This document shows, in pieces, positions 10,187 through 20,500 of a DNA stretch of 64,000 nt; the first letter of the stretch is position 1; the number at the start of each line of letters is the position of its first letter. The stretch is taken from NCBI GenBank assembly GCA_024867545.1, contig JANFNE010000046.1, forward strand, positions 186,001 to 250,000. Direction: 5' to 3'. Below the pieces are notes generated by a model. It was not told the DNA's origin, did not search any database, and saw nothing but the letters and a program-made list of their open reading frames with translations. Made by a program: the position numbers and the translations under genes. This DNA comes from Phytopythium helicoides. Its lineage: Eukaryota; Oomycota; Peronosporomycetes; Pythiales; Pythiaceae.

Positions 10187-11200
10187 TCACTTGCGGCCCT
10201 CGTACAAGTCGTACACGACGCTGGTCGCAGTCTTCATAATCATGGTCGTGAAGCACACGTGAGCCAGCCGCGACACGAAGCCAGTCGTGCCGAAGCTCAC
10301 AATCTGCTTTACACCACCACTTGCGTACTGCTCCTTGACAATGTTGACGACAGACACCTTGGCGCCAGCCTTGGATGCCTGCTGGATTTGCGCCACCATG
10401 ACGTCCATTGGTAGCGTGACGAGCGTGCTGCCCACGCCACCGAGCAACGAGGCCGCCATTTTCTCACCCGTCGTGAGCTTGTAGTTTTCGTCACCGCGCT
10501 TGAACACCACATTTTCAGCCACGACGGAAAAGAAGAAGCGAGTCGACCAGTCAGCCACACGTTTGACCGAGAACATACCCGAGCCCTTCATGAGCGCCAG
10601 AACGCCTTCATTGCGAATCACCTTCATACCAACGAGCAGCGACTTCGTCGCAGTCTCCATGGGCGTCATCTGTTGGCGGAAAATCGGATCGGTCATGACA
10701 CGCGTCTTGAGCAGCAGCGTTGGGCTGAGTACAAACCCCTGGAACCCGCCACCAGCGCCGCCGGCAAGCACCTCTGCGGCGTCCTTCGAGAGAGTCCCTT
10801 CGTCAACCAGTGGCTGCATGAGCTGGCGAGAGAATGCGTGGCCCCACGCAAACACCGATCCCTTGGCGACGCCTTGGAGTGCTCCCCACGGCACAAAGCC
10901 GTCCCAGACGCCAGCAATGCCCTTGTTCGACACGACTTCCTTGGTCAGCGTCGCATACGACTTCGTCGGGTTGGTCTGCTTCATGATTTTGATGAACTCG
11001 AGAAAGTGGCCAAGCGCGAACTCGTAGCCTAGAGACACCCCCGCACCAATCACGAGCTTCACACCGGGCTTCTCGTTCTGCTGCGCCACACTCAGCGCCA
11101 TGATGCGGCTCGAGAGACCACGAGAAGCGAGCAGTCGGTCGCCAATCGGCGTTGACAGCGCAGACGCAGCCGAGGGAACTGGAGGAGCGAGTTGGAGCAT
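10187..11200 (-). CDS. Mitochondrial carrier-like protein, paralogue 1
   Basis: An intronless gene of 337 residues with an ATG at 11200. The first 35 residues are Ala/Pro/Ser-rich with arginines and could be a targeting sequence. After this come repeated hydrophobic blocks with glycine-rich helices (AEVLAGGAGGGFQGFVLSPT and MAASLLGGVGSTLVTLPMDV) resembling the mitochondrial carrier (SLC25) fold. The PX[DE]XX[KR] signatures are altered: SPTLLLKTR in the middle repeat and LPMDVMVAQ in the third, lacking the usual charges. It is about 75-80% identical by eye to the next gene. The transported substrate cannot be told. The pair is head-to-tail on the minus strand with 705 bp between. Confidence 0.75.
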   Translation of the reverse strand: MLQLAPPVPSAASALSTPIGDRLLASRGLSSRIMALSVAQQNEKPGVKLVIGAGVSLGYEFALGHFLEFIKIMKQTNPTKSYATLTKEVVSNKGIAGVWDGFVPWGALQGVAKGSVFAWGHAFSRQLMQPLVDEGTLSKDAAEVLAGGAGGGFQGFVLSPTLLLKTRVMTDPIFRQQMTPMETATKSLLVGMKVIRNEGVLALMKGSGMFSVKRVADWSTRFFFSVVAENVVFKRGDENYKLTTGEKMAASLLGGVGSTLVTLPMDVMVAQIQQASKAGAKVSVVNIVKEQYASGGVKQIVSFGTTGFVSRLAHVCFTTMIMKTATSVVYDLYEGRK

Positions 11201-11905
11201 TGCCGGAGGTATGAGAGGCTATTGCAAGGCTGCACAAAGGCAAGAGTGGGGCTGACAGTACGCAGGACATGCATCAATCCCACGCGGCCGCTCGAATGAC
11301 GTGAAGTGTACCGTGTACGCCGGAGATATACGACTCATACATTTTTCAAGATTACCCAATGGTGCTTGGGGCGTCGACCAGCTGGTTTGCTGACTCGCCC
11401 ATTTCTGAAGCAATAGCAATCAACCGACGAGGACTCGTCACGCTGAGCAGTTGGATCGGTCCGCCTTGAGGAAAGAGGATCACTTGACTACAAGTAAGCA
11501 AGCACCAACAGTACGTGACACACTTGTGACAGTCGGGCGGTGCACTCGGCATTCCCCATCACCTCCTTCGTCAACTTCGCTCTCGAAGTCAAGGACATAT
11601 CGCTGGGGTCGGTTGGAGACGTCCACCTCGATCAACATCAAACCGCGAGCTGTGTGGCGGGTGGTGTGGTGTGGTCTATTGCGTGTCTTTACACGGCAAG
11701 CGTGTGTGCACGTGTCGCGCATGGCAGATGACTGACGCGTGTATCTCCTCAAGATCCTGTAGCCACCTGGAGCTCCGTGCTGTGCTGCTCGCGACATCGC
11801 GCGATTGACATTGCATTTACTTATAACGAGGTCGGAGCCTGCCTGGCTGTCTGCCTACCGGCCAGTCTGCAACGCTGCACACCCGCTTGAACCGAGCGGC
11901 GCTGC
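11201..11905. other. Spacer between tandem carrier genes
   Basis: This 705-bp gap holds the promoter of carrier paralogue 1 and the 3' side of paralogue 2. Short open frames on both strands have no recognisable features; I see nothing else. Confidence 0.45.
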
Positions 11906-12943
11906 TTAGCTGCGGCCCTCGTACATTTCGTACACAATGCTCGTGGCCGTCTTCATGATCATGGTCGTGAAACTCGTGTGCATGACACGCACAACGAGGC
12001 CCGTCGTGCCGAACGTCGCGATCTGCTTGATGCCACCGCGCTTGTACTGCTCCTTGACGACCTCAATGACCGAGACCTTGACGCCGGCCTTGGACGCCTG
12101 CTGGATCTGCGCCACCATGACGTCCATCGGCAGCGTCACGAGAGCGCTGACGACACCGCCCGCCAGCGACGCCGCCACCTTCTCCCCCGTCGTGAGCTTG
12201 TAGTCCGGGTTATCGCGCTTGTACATGAGGTTCTCGGCCTCGACCGAGAAGAGGAAGCGAGTCGACCAGTCGGCCACGCGCTTGACCGAGAACATGCCCG
12301 AGCCCTTCATGAGCGCCAGCACGCCCTCGTTCCGGATCACCTTCATACCAACGAGGAGTGACTTGGTCGCGGTCTCCATGGGCGACATGGGCTGGCGGAA
12401 GACCGGGTCCGTCATGACACGAGTCTTGAGCAGCAGCGTAGGGCTGAGCACGAAGCCCTGGAAGCCACCGCCGGCGCCACCTGCCAGCACCTCGGCCACG
12501 TCCTTGGTGATGGTGTCGCGCTCGACGAGCGGCTGCATGAGCTGGCGCGAGAAGGCGTGGCCCCAGGAGAAGACGGAGCCCTTGGCGACGCCCTGGATGG
12601 CGCCCCAGGGGAAGAAGCCGTCCCAGATGCCGATGACGCCCTTGTTGGTCATCTCGCGCGTGAGCGCCCAGTACGACTTGCCCGGGTTGGTCTGCTTCAT
12701 GATCTTGACGAACTCCAGGTAGTGGCCCAGCATGAACTCGTAGCCGAGCGCCACGCCCGCGCCGATGAACAGCTTGACGCCCGGCCGCTCCATCTTCTGC
12801 GCCGGCGCCGCCTGTCCGCCGGTCAGCGCCAGCTGCTGCGCGGCCGCGGGGCTCGCCGCACTCAGCGCCAGCGGCCGCAGCCGCGAGCGGTCGATGAGCG
12901 GCAGCGCGGCGCCGTTGGTGCTTGGGAGGAACACGGGCAGCAT
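11906..12943 (-). CDS. Mitochondrial carrier-like protein, paralogue 2
   Basis: An intronless gene of 345 residues starting at the ATG at 12943. It shares long identical blocks with paralogue 1, for example GSVFxWGHAFSRQLMQPLV, QGFVLSPTLLLKTRVMTDP and VIRNEGVLALMKGSGMFSVK. The N-terminal 50 residues differ between the copies and look like low-complexity targeting sequence. The same weakened carrier signatures (SPTLLLKTR, LPMDVMVAQ) are present, so the change predates the duplication. This copy is more GC-rich at third positions. Membership of the carrier superfamily is likely from the repeated helix-loop pattern; transport function is not proven. Confidence 0.75.
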   Translation of the reverse strand: MLPVFLPSTNGAALPLIDRSRLRPLALSAASPAAAQQLALTGGQAAPAQKMERPGVKLFIGAGVALGYEFMLGHYLEFVKIMKQTNPGKSYWALTREMTNKGVIGIWDGFFPWGAIQGVAKGSVFSWGHAFSRQLMQPLVERDTITKDVAEVLAGGAGGGFQGFVLSPTLLLKTRVMTDPVFRQPMSPMETATKSLLVGMKVIRNEGVLALMKGSGMFSVKRVADWSTRFLFSVEAENLMYKRDNPDYKLTTGEKVAASLAGGVVSALVTLPMDVMVAQIQQASKAGVKVSVIEVVKEQYKRGGIKQIATFGTTGLVVRVMHTSFTTMIMKTATSIVYEMYEGRS

Positions 12944-13784
12944 GACGTCGCGAGGGGAGGGGGGAGCGGGAAGATTGGCGACTATGGCAGGGGAGGGGGG
13001 AGATGGAGCGGCCGCGGGTATGCGCGATCGGCGCCAGCGGTGACTCGAAGAAAGTATGGGCGGGTCATCCCTCCGCCAACTGCAACCGCCGCGGCCCGGA
13101 TCAAGTGGGGCTCAGTCCCGCGAGCGCGGCCGGCAAGGAACCCATTGAAGCGGAATGGGTCGATGGCCAAACACCCAATACAGGCAGCTTTTGGCGAGAA
13201 CGCATGTTCCAGTTTAATTGGTACATGGACCCCCATTGGCCAAAAATGGATGCGAGGTGGCACCACGAGCACCACGAGCACCACGCTCGCAGCTTGAAGT
13301 CGCGGTGTTAAGCCCGAGCGCGCGCGTCTCCAAAGAGATTGGGAGACATGTCTTCTGCCTCCTCCGGCTGCAAAGCGCGTTGCAATCCATGGCTGTAGGT
13401 CGTGGAGCCTTCGAGAGCGGTAGTTATGCGGTGAAGCTTTGGATATACGATTCTACAGGTCGATCGGCTATCAAAAAACTCTAGTCGATTGTGCGCCACG
13501 ATTTTGCGCCATTTGAATTCGCGAGTGCCACGTGAGACGCGTCAGCGGCCCCGGATCGCGGTCGCCGCACCGCCGGGAGACGAGATGAGTGGCCGCTCCA
13601 GCGGCGCCCGCCGCCAGCCATCGCCGCCGAGTGCGCAAACAGCGATCGCCGCTTGTCGTCGGGCGGCGGGCTGCTTCGCGAGAGCCGGCGCTCGTGGCCG
13701 GGGGAGAAAAGAAGCAGAGCGCGGTGACGTCACGCGCGGCTCCTGCTCGCTCGCCGCTGCATCACGCAGCGTGGGCGGCGGCGG
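12944..13784. other. Intergenic region with CCAAT-like boxes
   Basis: About 840 bases lie between the TPR gene stop and carrier paralogue 2. ATTGG occurs near 13219 and 13236, which reads as CCAAT on the minus strand and could belong to the carrier promoter, though it is about 280 bp upstream. No gene is supported. Confidence 0.4.
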
Positions 13785-16700
13785 CTACTGCCGCTGCGGG
13801 TCGAAGAGCGCCGCTGACACGCGGCAGTAGTCGGTGGCGTACCGCCGAGCGAGCGACTGCAACTGCTCGACGTTACTTGAGCTCAGGATGCGGGCCAGCG
13901 CAGCGCTGACCGCGTCCTCGTACACTTGGGCAGCAAATGTGGCTGGCTGCACGCTGATGGCTCCCAGTGCACACGGCGACTTGTCAACTCCAACGGCACT
14001 CGTGATGCTATCGCTAGCGTTCCCGACAAGATCAACGCCGACGCCAATTGCACCTCCTGCGACTGCGTCCACGACCACGGCACACGCAGCAGCTACCTGC
14101 ATGTGATGGTGGCGATCGAGAATCAACTGCTGCGCATCGCGCGCAACTTGGATCAAAAAAGCTCGTGCAAGGCGGCGAGTGCGGAGATGCTTGCGAGCGC
14201 GGGTGGCAATGTCTCGCAGCGATTTGAGGCAGTGCATGTGCTTCCTGGCGAGCACACGCGCCTTCTCAGCCTTCAGAATCTGAGCCTCCCGCAATTTCTC
14301 GCGTTTGTCGTCCATGCGGGGGCTGAGGCTGGTGTAGCCGTCAACGATCGTATCGAAAACGCTACGCTCCGAGTAGACGGGGTCAACAAGAGACGTCCCC
14401 GAAGGCGATCGCCCGTCAAGTGCCAAAAGTCGAGGAGTCGAACTGGTCGCTGGGGGATGCGCCTGAGTGGTGCTTTCACTGACGTGGTTCGATCGTTCCG
14501 TGCAAGGTGGTTTGGATTCTTCCTGATCCTCTAAACTCCTCTCAGGAATTTCCGCTGGGTTGGCCTCGATTGATTCGACGTCTGACTCACTTGGTCCGCC
14601 CTGCTCTATGGATGCTGCCGGAATCTCTCCTTCTACAACCAAGTCGAGTGCTGCAGGATTAAACTCGACTTCATCGGAGACGAGTGCATCTACCTCCTTT
14701 CTTACGCGCTCAACTTCGTCCTCGGATATCGAGCTCGGTAATCGCTCGAGATAGGATAAATGTCCGCTCAAAAAGCTGTTGTAGCGAAACAGCACTTGAT
14801 GAAAATCGCTTTTGTCCCAGTCATCTGGTGAAATGCCGAGTTCCACATGTAAGGTATCGACTGAAAGTTCCGCAATGTCAACTCCGCACAAAATCTGAAT
14901 CAGGGCTGTAAAAGTTTCCCGCCGAATCACCCCTCGTTTTCGTGTATCCATCCGTGCGAAGCACCCCTTCAAGTTGACACGAGCTTCCCGACACCTCAGA
15001 GCTAAGATCTCACCAAGCGACTCAAGACCCTCGGTGTTTGGGGCGTCTGTCCCGACAGACACTGTCGATGCTGGTGCTTCTAGGCTCTGCTCAGATGACT
15101 TCTGCGCTCGAGTCGAGGCTGTCCGCGGTGCGGCTGCTCTTTTCCCATTCTTCGATGACGGTGGCGTCGGGATAGTTTCCACCTTTGCTTCAGTTAGCTT
15201 CTCTTCCAAGTCTTTAGCCCGCCGTACTTTTGCAGCAGCGATCGCAGCTCGCTCTGCCTGTTCTTTCTCTTGCTGGGCTTTCTCCGCTCGCTCTAATGCA
15301 GATAGAGCATCTGCTGCTTGAGGGTAGATATTGAGAATAGACTCGTAGAGTCGACGGGCTTCATCGAAGTTTGCACTCGCAACGAGCACATCACCGAGTT
15401 TGTACTTAGCATATGCATCGTCAGGATTCAGATCCATAGCCCGTCGAAACTGCTCGACGCTGTTTGGCAAGTCATGAGCAGCCTCAAAGGCACAAGCGAG
15501 ATTGATTCGAAGACGAAACTCGACCTCCGAGTTGATATCTGATGACAGTGCGAGCTCGTACAACTCGATCGCTTTTTGAAGTTCACCTCGTGTGTGCATC
15601 CGCACTGCAGCCTTGGTGACTGCTTTTAGTTTCTGGGTCGGTTCTAGACTAGAGTGGTTTTGCGGAAGTGACCGCCACCACCATTCAAAGCCACTAACCG
15701 AATTGATGCACTCTGGGTTCCACGAGTACTTGTCGGAGACAACTATCTTCTTCTTTGGGCTGCTTCCAGCCTCGGGGCTCGGTAAAGGTGACCCAGGGAG
15801 AGAATCGAATGCACCGTTGTGGGCACCACCACTACCTAACTCCTTTTCTTCGTTCATGTACGGTGTTTTGCACCGACGGCGACGTTCACCCTCGACTGCA
15901 TCTAGCTTTGGGGTGCTGTAAATCACTGCGCGCCTGTTTTGTTCCGCTGGCGAGGTAGGTGGTCTGGTGATCGGGAGCCGATTCGGGCTGTACGGCGACG
16001 GTGCCTCCATGTACAAAGCCGATATAGTTGTTGTCGGCGAAAATGGAGGTCGCTGCGACCCATTCCGATACCCGTCGTCAGGTCGTTTGACAAGCTCCGG
16101 GAGCATTAGTGCATTATCTTTTTGCGGCGAGCGTGGTGAAAACGCAGCATCTGCCGTTCGAGCTCGCGGCTGACCAAAGTCGCTCGGACTCCGAGTGGGG
16201 GAGAGTTTGTCGAGTTGTATCGGGGATTCTATGGGTATGTCGATAGAGAACCACTGCAAAAGATCGGTTGCAAGCTCTCGTATGACTTCGTTGTCGTGAT
16301 GCCGCTTTTGAAGCGACAGAATGAACATGTTTGGCTTCCAAGGACGCCCTTGAGTCGCTATTTGGCAGGCACGAACCATTGCAGAGTGGTCATCTTGGGC
16401 CAGAAGCACGAGGATTCGGAGACAGAGAATCTACGGTACACATCAATGTTTGGTAAGCCACTGTTTGCACAGGAGTTGCAAGATCTCATCACAGGGTGGC
16501 TGCTCGCATACTCGTTTTTCCGGTTCACCGTACTGCGACAAAAAGCGGAAGATGCAGCCTGCGAATCCACACCGATTGGCATCTGCTCGGATTGTGGCGT
16601 ACTGCAGCAGTTCATGCGCCTCCGCGAGAAAATAGTCCTGCGCACAGAAAAATGGCTACGTGAGCAACAAGTCAACGGCATTTTCGACACGACGCGCACC

Positions 16701-17144
16701 AAGTGAGCCTCCGGACAGCGGTCAACCGACGCCGCGTACATCAGTGCGGCCATGGGGTCCGCCGTGGTAGTGGAGAACTCCGACTCTGCGTGTGGCAGTG
16801 AGCTCGCGCGCAGGCGCTCCAGGACGACCTGCTTGTGCTTCTTGAGCAGCGCGTCGGCTGCGGTTCCGCACGTGCAGTCAGCGCAGCTGTCCATCGTCGA
16901 TCGCAAAGCAAGAACGAACCGCACCGGCGGCGGACGCGGGCGGCGTGACGACGCGGCTCTTCTGGAAGAAGGTGTTCATCCAGAGGCTGTTGCGCTCGAG
17001 CATGGCGGCCTCGACGCCGAACGACGGGTGCAGCCTCGCGAAGTGGCCGAGCCAGCGCTGGTTGGCGGCCACTAGCGCGTCGAACGCGCCGTCGGCGTCG
17101 GCGTCGGCGTCGGGCAGCTCCAGCCGCAGCAGGTCGCGCTGCAT
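13785..17144 (-). CDS. Large tetratricopeptide-repeat protein with EF-hand-like segment
   Basis: Four exons (17144-16925, 16857-16700, 16637-16512, 16430-13785) join in frame to 1,049 residues. All introns are GT-AG (67, 62 and 81 nt). The third intron removes two in-frame stops. The N-terminal 230 residues are helical and armadillo-like. A proline/serine-rich linker follows, then at least three TPR units near residues 433-545 (e.g. GELQKAIELYELALS and DDAYAKYKLGDVLVASANFD). Next come a charged coiled coil, a segment near 650-690 that resembles a degenerate EF-hand pair, an acidic region, a basic helix (ARKHLRTRRLARAF) and an Ala-rich end. I do not recognise an orthologue. TPR domains bind proteins, so a scaffold role is only a guess. 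It is divergent from the kinase gene. Confidence 0.72.
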
Positions 17145-17599
17145 CGTCGGCGTCCTTTCTCGGCCAGGGAAACCTCAATGCGGTCGCCGCCGCGAAACCC
17201 GCTGACTGGGCGTTTGTATGCGGCTTCAACTTGGCGGCGCTCGGAATAGATCGCGCGGCGATTGGTCTTCTTTTCGACCAATCACCGCGCGCGACCGCCG
17301 TTGTTGTTGCGACGTCGCGGCGGGCCTTTCCCCCTATAAAAGCGACGGAGAAACGAGGGGGCAAAGGTTACAACGCCCCGCTTCGCTCGCCCCGCTCGCA
17401 CCGTCGCCCGGGCCGAGAGAGCGATCGGCCGATCCGCGAGTCAGTCCGTCCGTCGCGCCGGCCTCTTCCTCGCCCCGCGAGCCCGCGCAGCGACCGTCGG
17501 ACGCGAGTGAGCACCAGCGGCGGCCGCTTCGTCCGCACGCGCGGCCCCGAGAGTCAGGCGCGGCCTGTCTCCTTATCCGCAAAAGGGAAACCCACGAGC
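17145..17599. promoter_or_regulatory. Divergent promoter with inverted CCAAT pair and TATA box
   Basis: Between the TPR gene and the kinase gene, GATTGGTC at 17260-17267 faces its exact reverse complement GACCAATC at 17276-17283; the arms extend to about 12 bp with one mismatch. A TATAAAAG lies at 17335-17342, oriented for the kinase. The frame of the kinase stays open upstream to 17231 but contains no ATG, so this is leader sequence. Confidence 0.5.
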
Positions 17600-20500
17600 A
17601 TGCCGGGCGAGCGCGAAGGCGCCGTGCCGGCCGCGGCGCTGCCGGCCCAGGGCCGCGACCTGCTGCTTGGCGCGCTGGCCAACCCGGCGACGGCCTCGGC
17701 CTCGGCCCCGCGCAGCAACGGCCACCGACTCAACGGCCAGGCGGCGCCAGAGGACCTGCTGTCGGCCGTGGACCCCGGCGCGGCCTCGGTGGCGTCCACG
17801 GCGCTCGGATCCTCGAGCGCGGCCCCGCACCACGAGGTCCACTGGGAGGGCTACGTGCGCAAGAAGGGCGACTGGCTGCCGCGCTGGGAGGAGCGCTACC
17901 TCATCCTGGACGGAGCAGCGCTCACGTACTACAACTCCAAGGACGAGGCGCGCAGCGGTCGCAACCTGCGCGGACGCATGCAGCTCACCAAGGTGCGCCC
18001 TGAGAACTACGGCAAGGCGCATGGCTTCCTCATCGAGACCAAGGGACACAAGTGCTTCCACCTGTGCTGCACCACCGAGCTGGAGAAGGATATGTGGGTC
18101 GAGATGATGCAGGCCGCGATCGACGACCACGACAATGGCGGTTCTTCGCGTGCCCACACTTCATCTCGCTCCATGTCCATGTCAGCTAGCGGGAACCCGT
18201 CGACTGCAGGGGACAACGCTGACATGGGCGGTTCCTCCTCGGTGTCGTCTCTCTCACCACCAATGACCGCCGTGACGACGCAGGTGGATCTGCGCAGCTT
18301 CTACTATGCCTTCCGCCAGCTGCTGATCTCGCACTCGTCTTCACCGCAATTCTTCCCCAAGCTCTCGCGCGATGTCGTGCTCACGTCCAACTACGCCCCG
18401 ACCGTGCCGTTCTGGGGAGAATACCACGGACTCGACGGCGTGTTGCACTTCTTCTCAATCCTGTATGAGACAGTTGAGTTCACGGCGTTCCTCGTCACGG
18501 ACATTGCGCAGGCGACAGCTGGATCGACGGCGGTCGTTGCTGGCCGCGAGACCATGAAGAACCGCGACAACGGCCGCACGTTCACGCAGCAGTGGCAGCA
18601 CACGATCGAATTTGCTCCCGATGGTCGTGTCAAGAGTTTAACGATTACTGCCGATCCCGTTGCAGCTTCCGCTGTGTTTGGTTGCAACGCGACCTCGAGT
18701 CTATCTCTTCCGACGATGGCTGCAGTCAGTAGCAACAGCTTCTACTCGTCCGCCTCAAATGGTAACGGCCCCAGCGGAGATCATCCGGCGGGTACACTCC
18801 GAGTGGTGGTTTTCCGTGGAGAGCAGATCTCAAACCGGAAAAGCCAAAGCGGAGACGAACGAAGCAGCGACGGCCACGACGACGATAACACCGATGATAA
18901 TGATGACGAGGAAGACGACGAGGAAGGCGAGCGTGGATCGTTTGCGGACGAGGCACAGAGCGCTGAAGAGGCTGACAACAGAGCAACTGGTGTCAACAGC
19001 TACGGCGTGTTCATCGGTTTGCGGCTGATCACGGACGGCAAGACCAATGTGTACGCACCTTCATCCTCAACGGGCTGCTTGGCTCGTACCCACCCTGCCA
19101 GTGAAAAGCCTGCACGCCAGCAGCCGTTCGACCCCTCATGGCACTCGTCGCATGAAATTCCGTTTGCTGGACTTACTCGTGGCAAGCCGTGCTTTATGCT
19201 GATTGAAGCTTGGCGCGTGCGTCCTTCGGAGCCTCCTGCTGGCTCTGATGACACCTCTGCTGCCCAGCCTATTGAGGAGATTATTGGTGTCGCGAAGGTA
19301 AATCTTGCGCCTTTCTTGGCTCTTGCGAGCTCTTCTCGGACGGTCCGGGAGAGCGTGATGCACACAGACATTGCGCGGGGTGCTGTTCCTCAGTGGTACA
19401 CGCTTCTTTCTGCGCACGAGACCAAGTTCACCTGTGGTCGCGTCCAGGTTAGCATCAACTTCGAAGCCATCGACAAGCACCTGAATGGTGCAACTCACAG
19501 AAACGGCACTGTCAGCGCTGTATCTGGCGCCAATGGCTTTGTTTCGGCTACTTCAGACTTTGGTTCCTCTGAGGGGGTCAATGGGCATGCTGATACTGTA
19601 TCCGCTGCTTCTGGCTCGTCGTCATCGACAGCGTTATCCACAGGAAGTCAACGGGTACCGGCGCGGTTACCGCGCGGCTATTCCTTCCGTGACACAAAGC
19701 GGGACAACCACCAATTCCGCGTCGGCAACACGACGTTTGATGTTCCGAAGCGCTATCAGATGATCAAGGCGGTTGGTCAAGGCGCATATGGCTGCGTGAT
19801 CGCTGCTAGCGACACGGAAACGGGCCAAGCACTCGCAATCAAGAACATCCCGAACGCGTTCAACGACCTGATCGATGCTAAACGCATTTTGCGCGAGATC
19901 CGCCTGATGCGTCACTTGAACCACCCGAACCTGGTCAACCTGATCGACTTGATTCGTCCGCCGTCTCTCCAGGAGTTCAACGACGTGTACATTGTTACAG
20001 ATCTGATGGAGACGGATCTGCATCGCGTGATCCACTCGAACCAGTCCATCAGTGACGACCATATCCAGTACTTTCTCTATCAGATGCTGCTCGCCGTCCA
20101 TTATGTTCACTCGGCTCAAGTTCTGCATCGCGACCTGAAGCCCTCCAATATTCTGGTCAACTCGGACTGTGATCTCAAGCTTTGCGACTTTGGCTTGGCG
20201 CGTGGCGTTCACGGACTGGACTCGGGACTGACCGAGTACGTTGTGACCCGCTGGTACCGCGCTCCTGAACTCCTGCTCTCGTCCAAGTACGACAAGCAGA
20301 TGGATGTGTGGGCTATCGGTTGCATCTTGGCCGAGATGCTGGGCCGCCGCCCTCTCTTCCCAGGTCATGACTACTTGCATCAGCTCAAGATCATCATGGA
20401 TGTGATCGGATCGCCTTCGGAAGACTCGCTCGACTTCATCACGAATCCCAAGGCGAAGCGCTTCATTTTGCGACAGCCGAAGAAGCCGAAGGTACCGCTT

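Noticed and set aside
16431..16445. Two in-frame stops in the TPR gene taken as a pseudogene signal
   Set aside because: An 81-nt GT-AG intron (16511-16431) in phase 0 removes both and is of normal size.
17231..17599. Kinase reading frame extending upstream
   Set aside because: No ATG is present in that stretch, which also contains the TATA and CCAAT elements.
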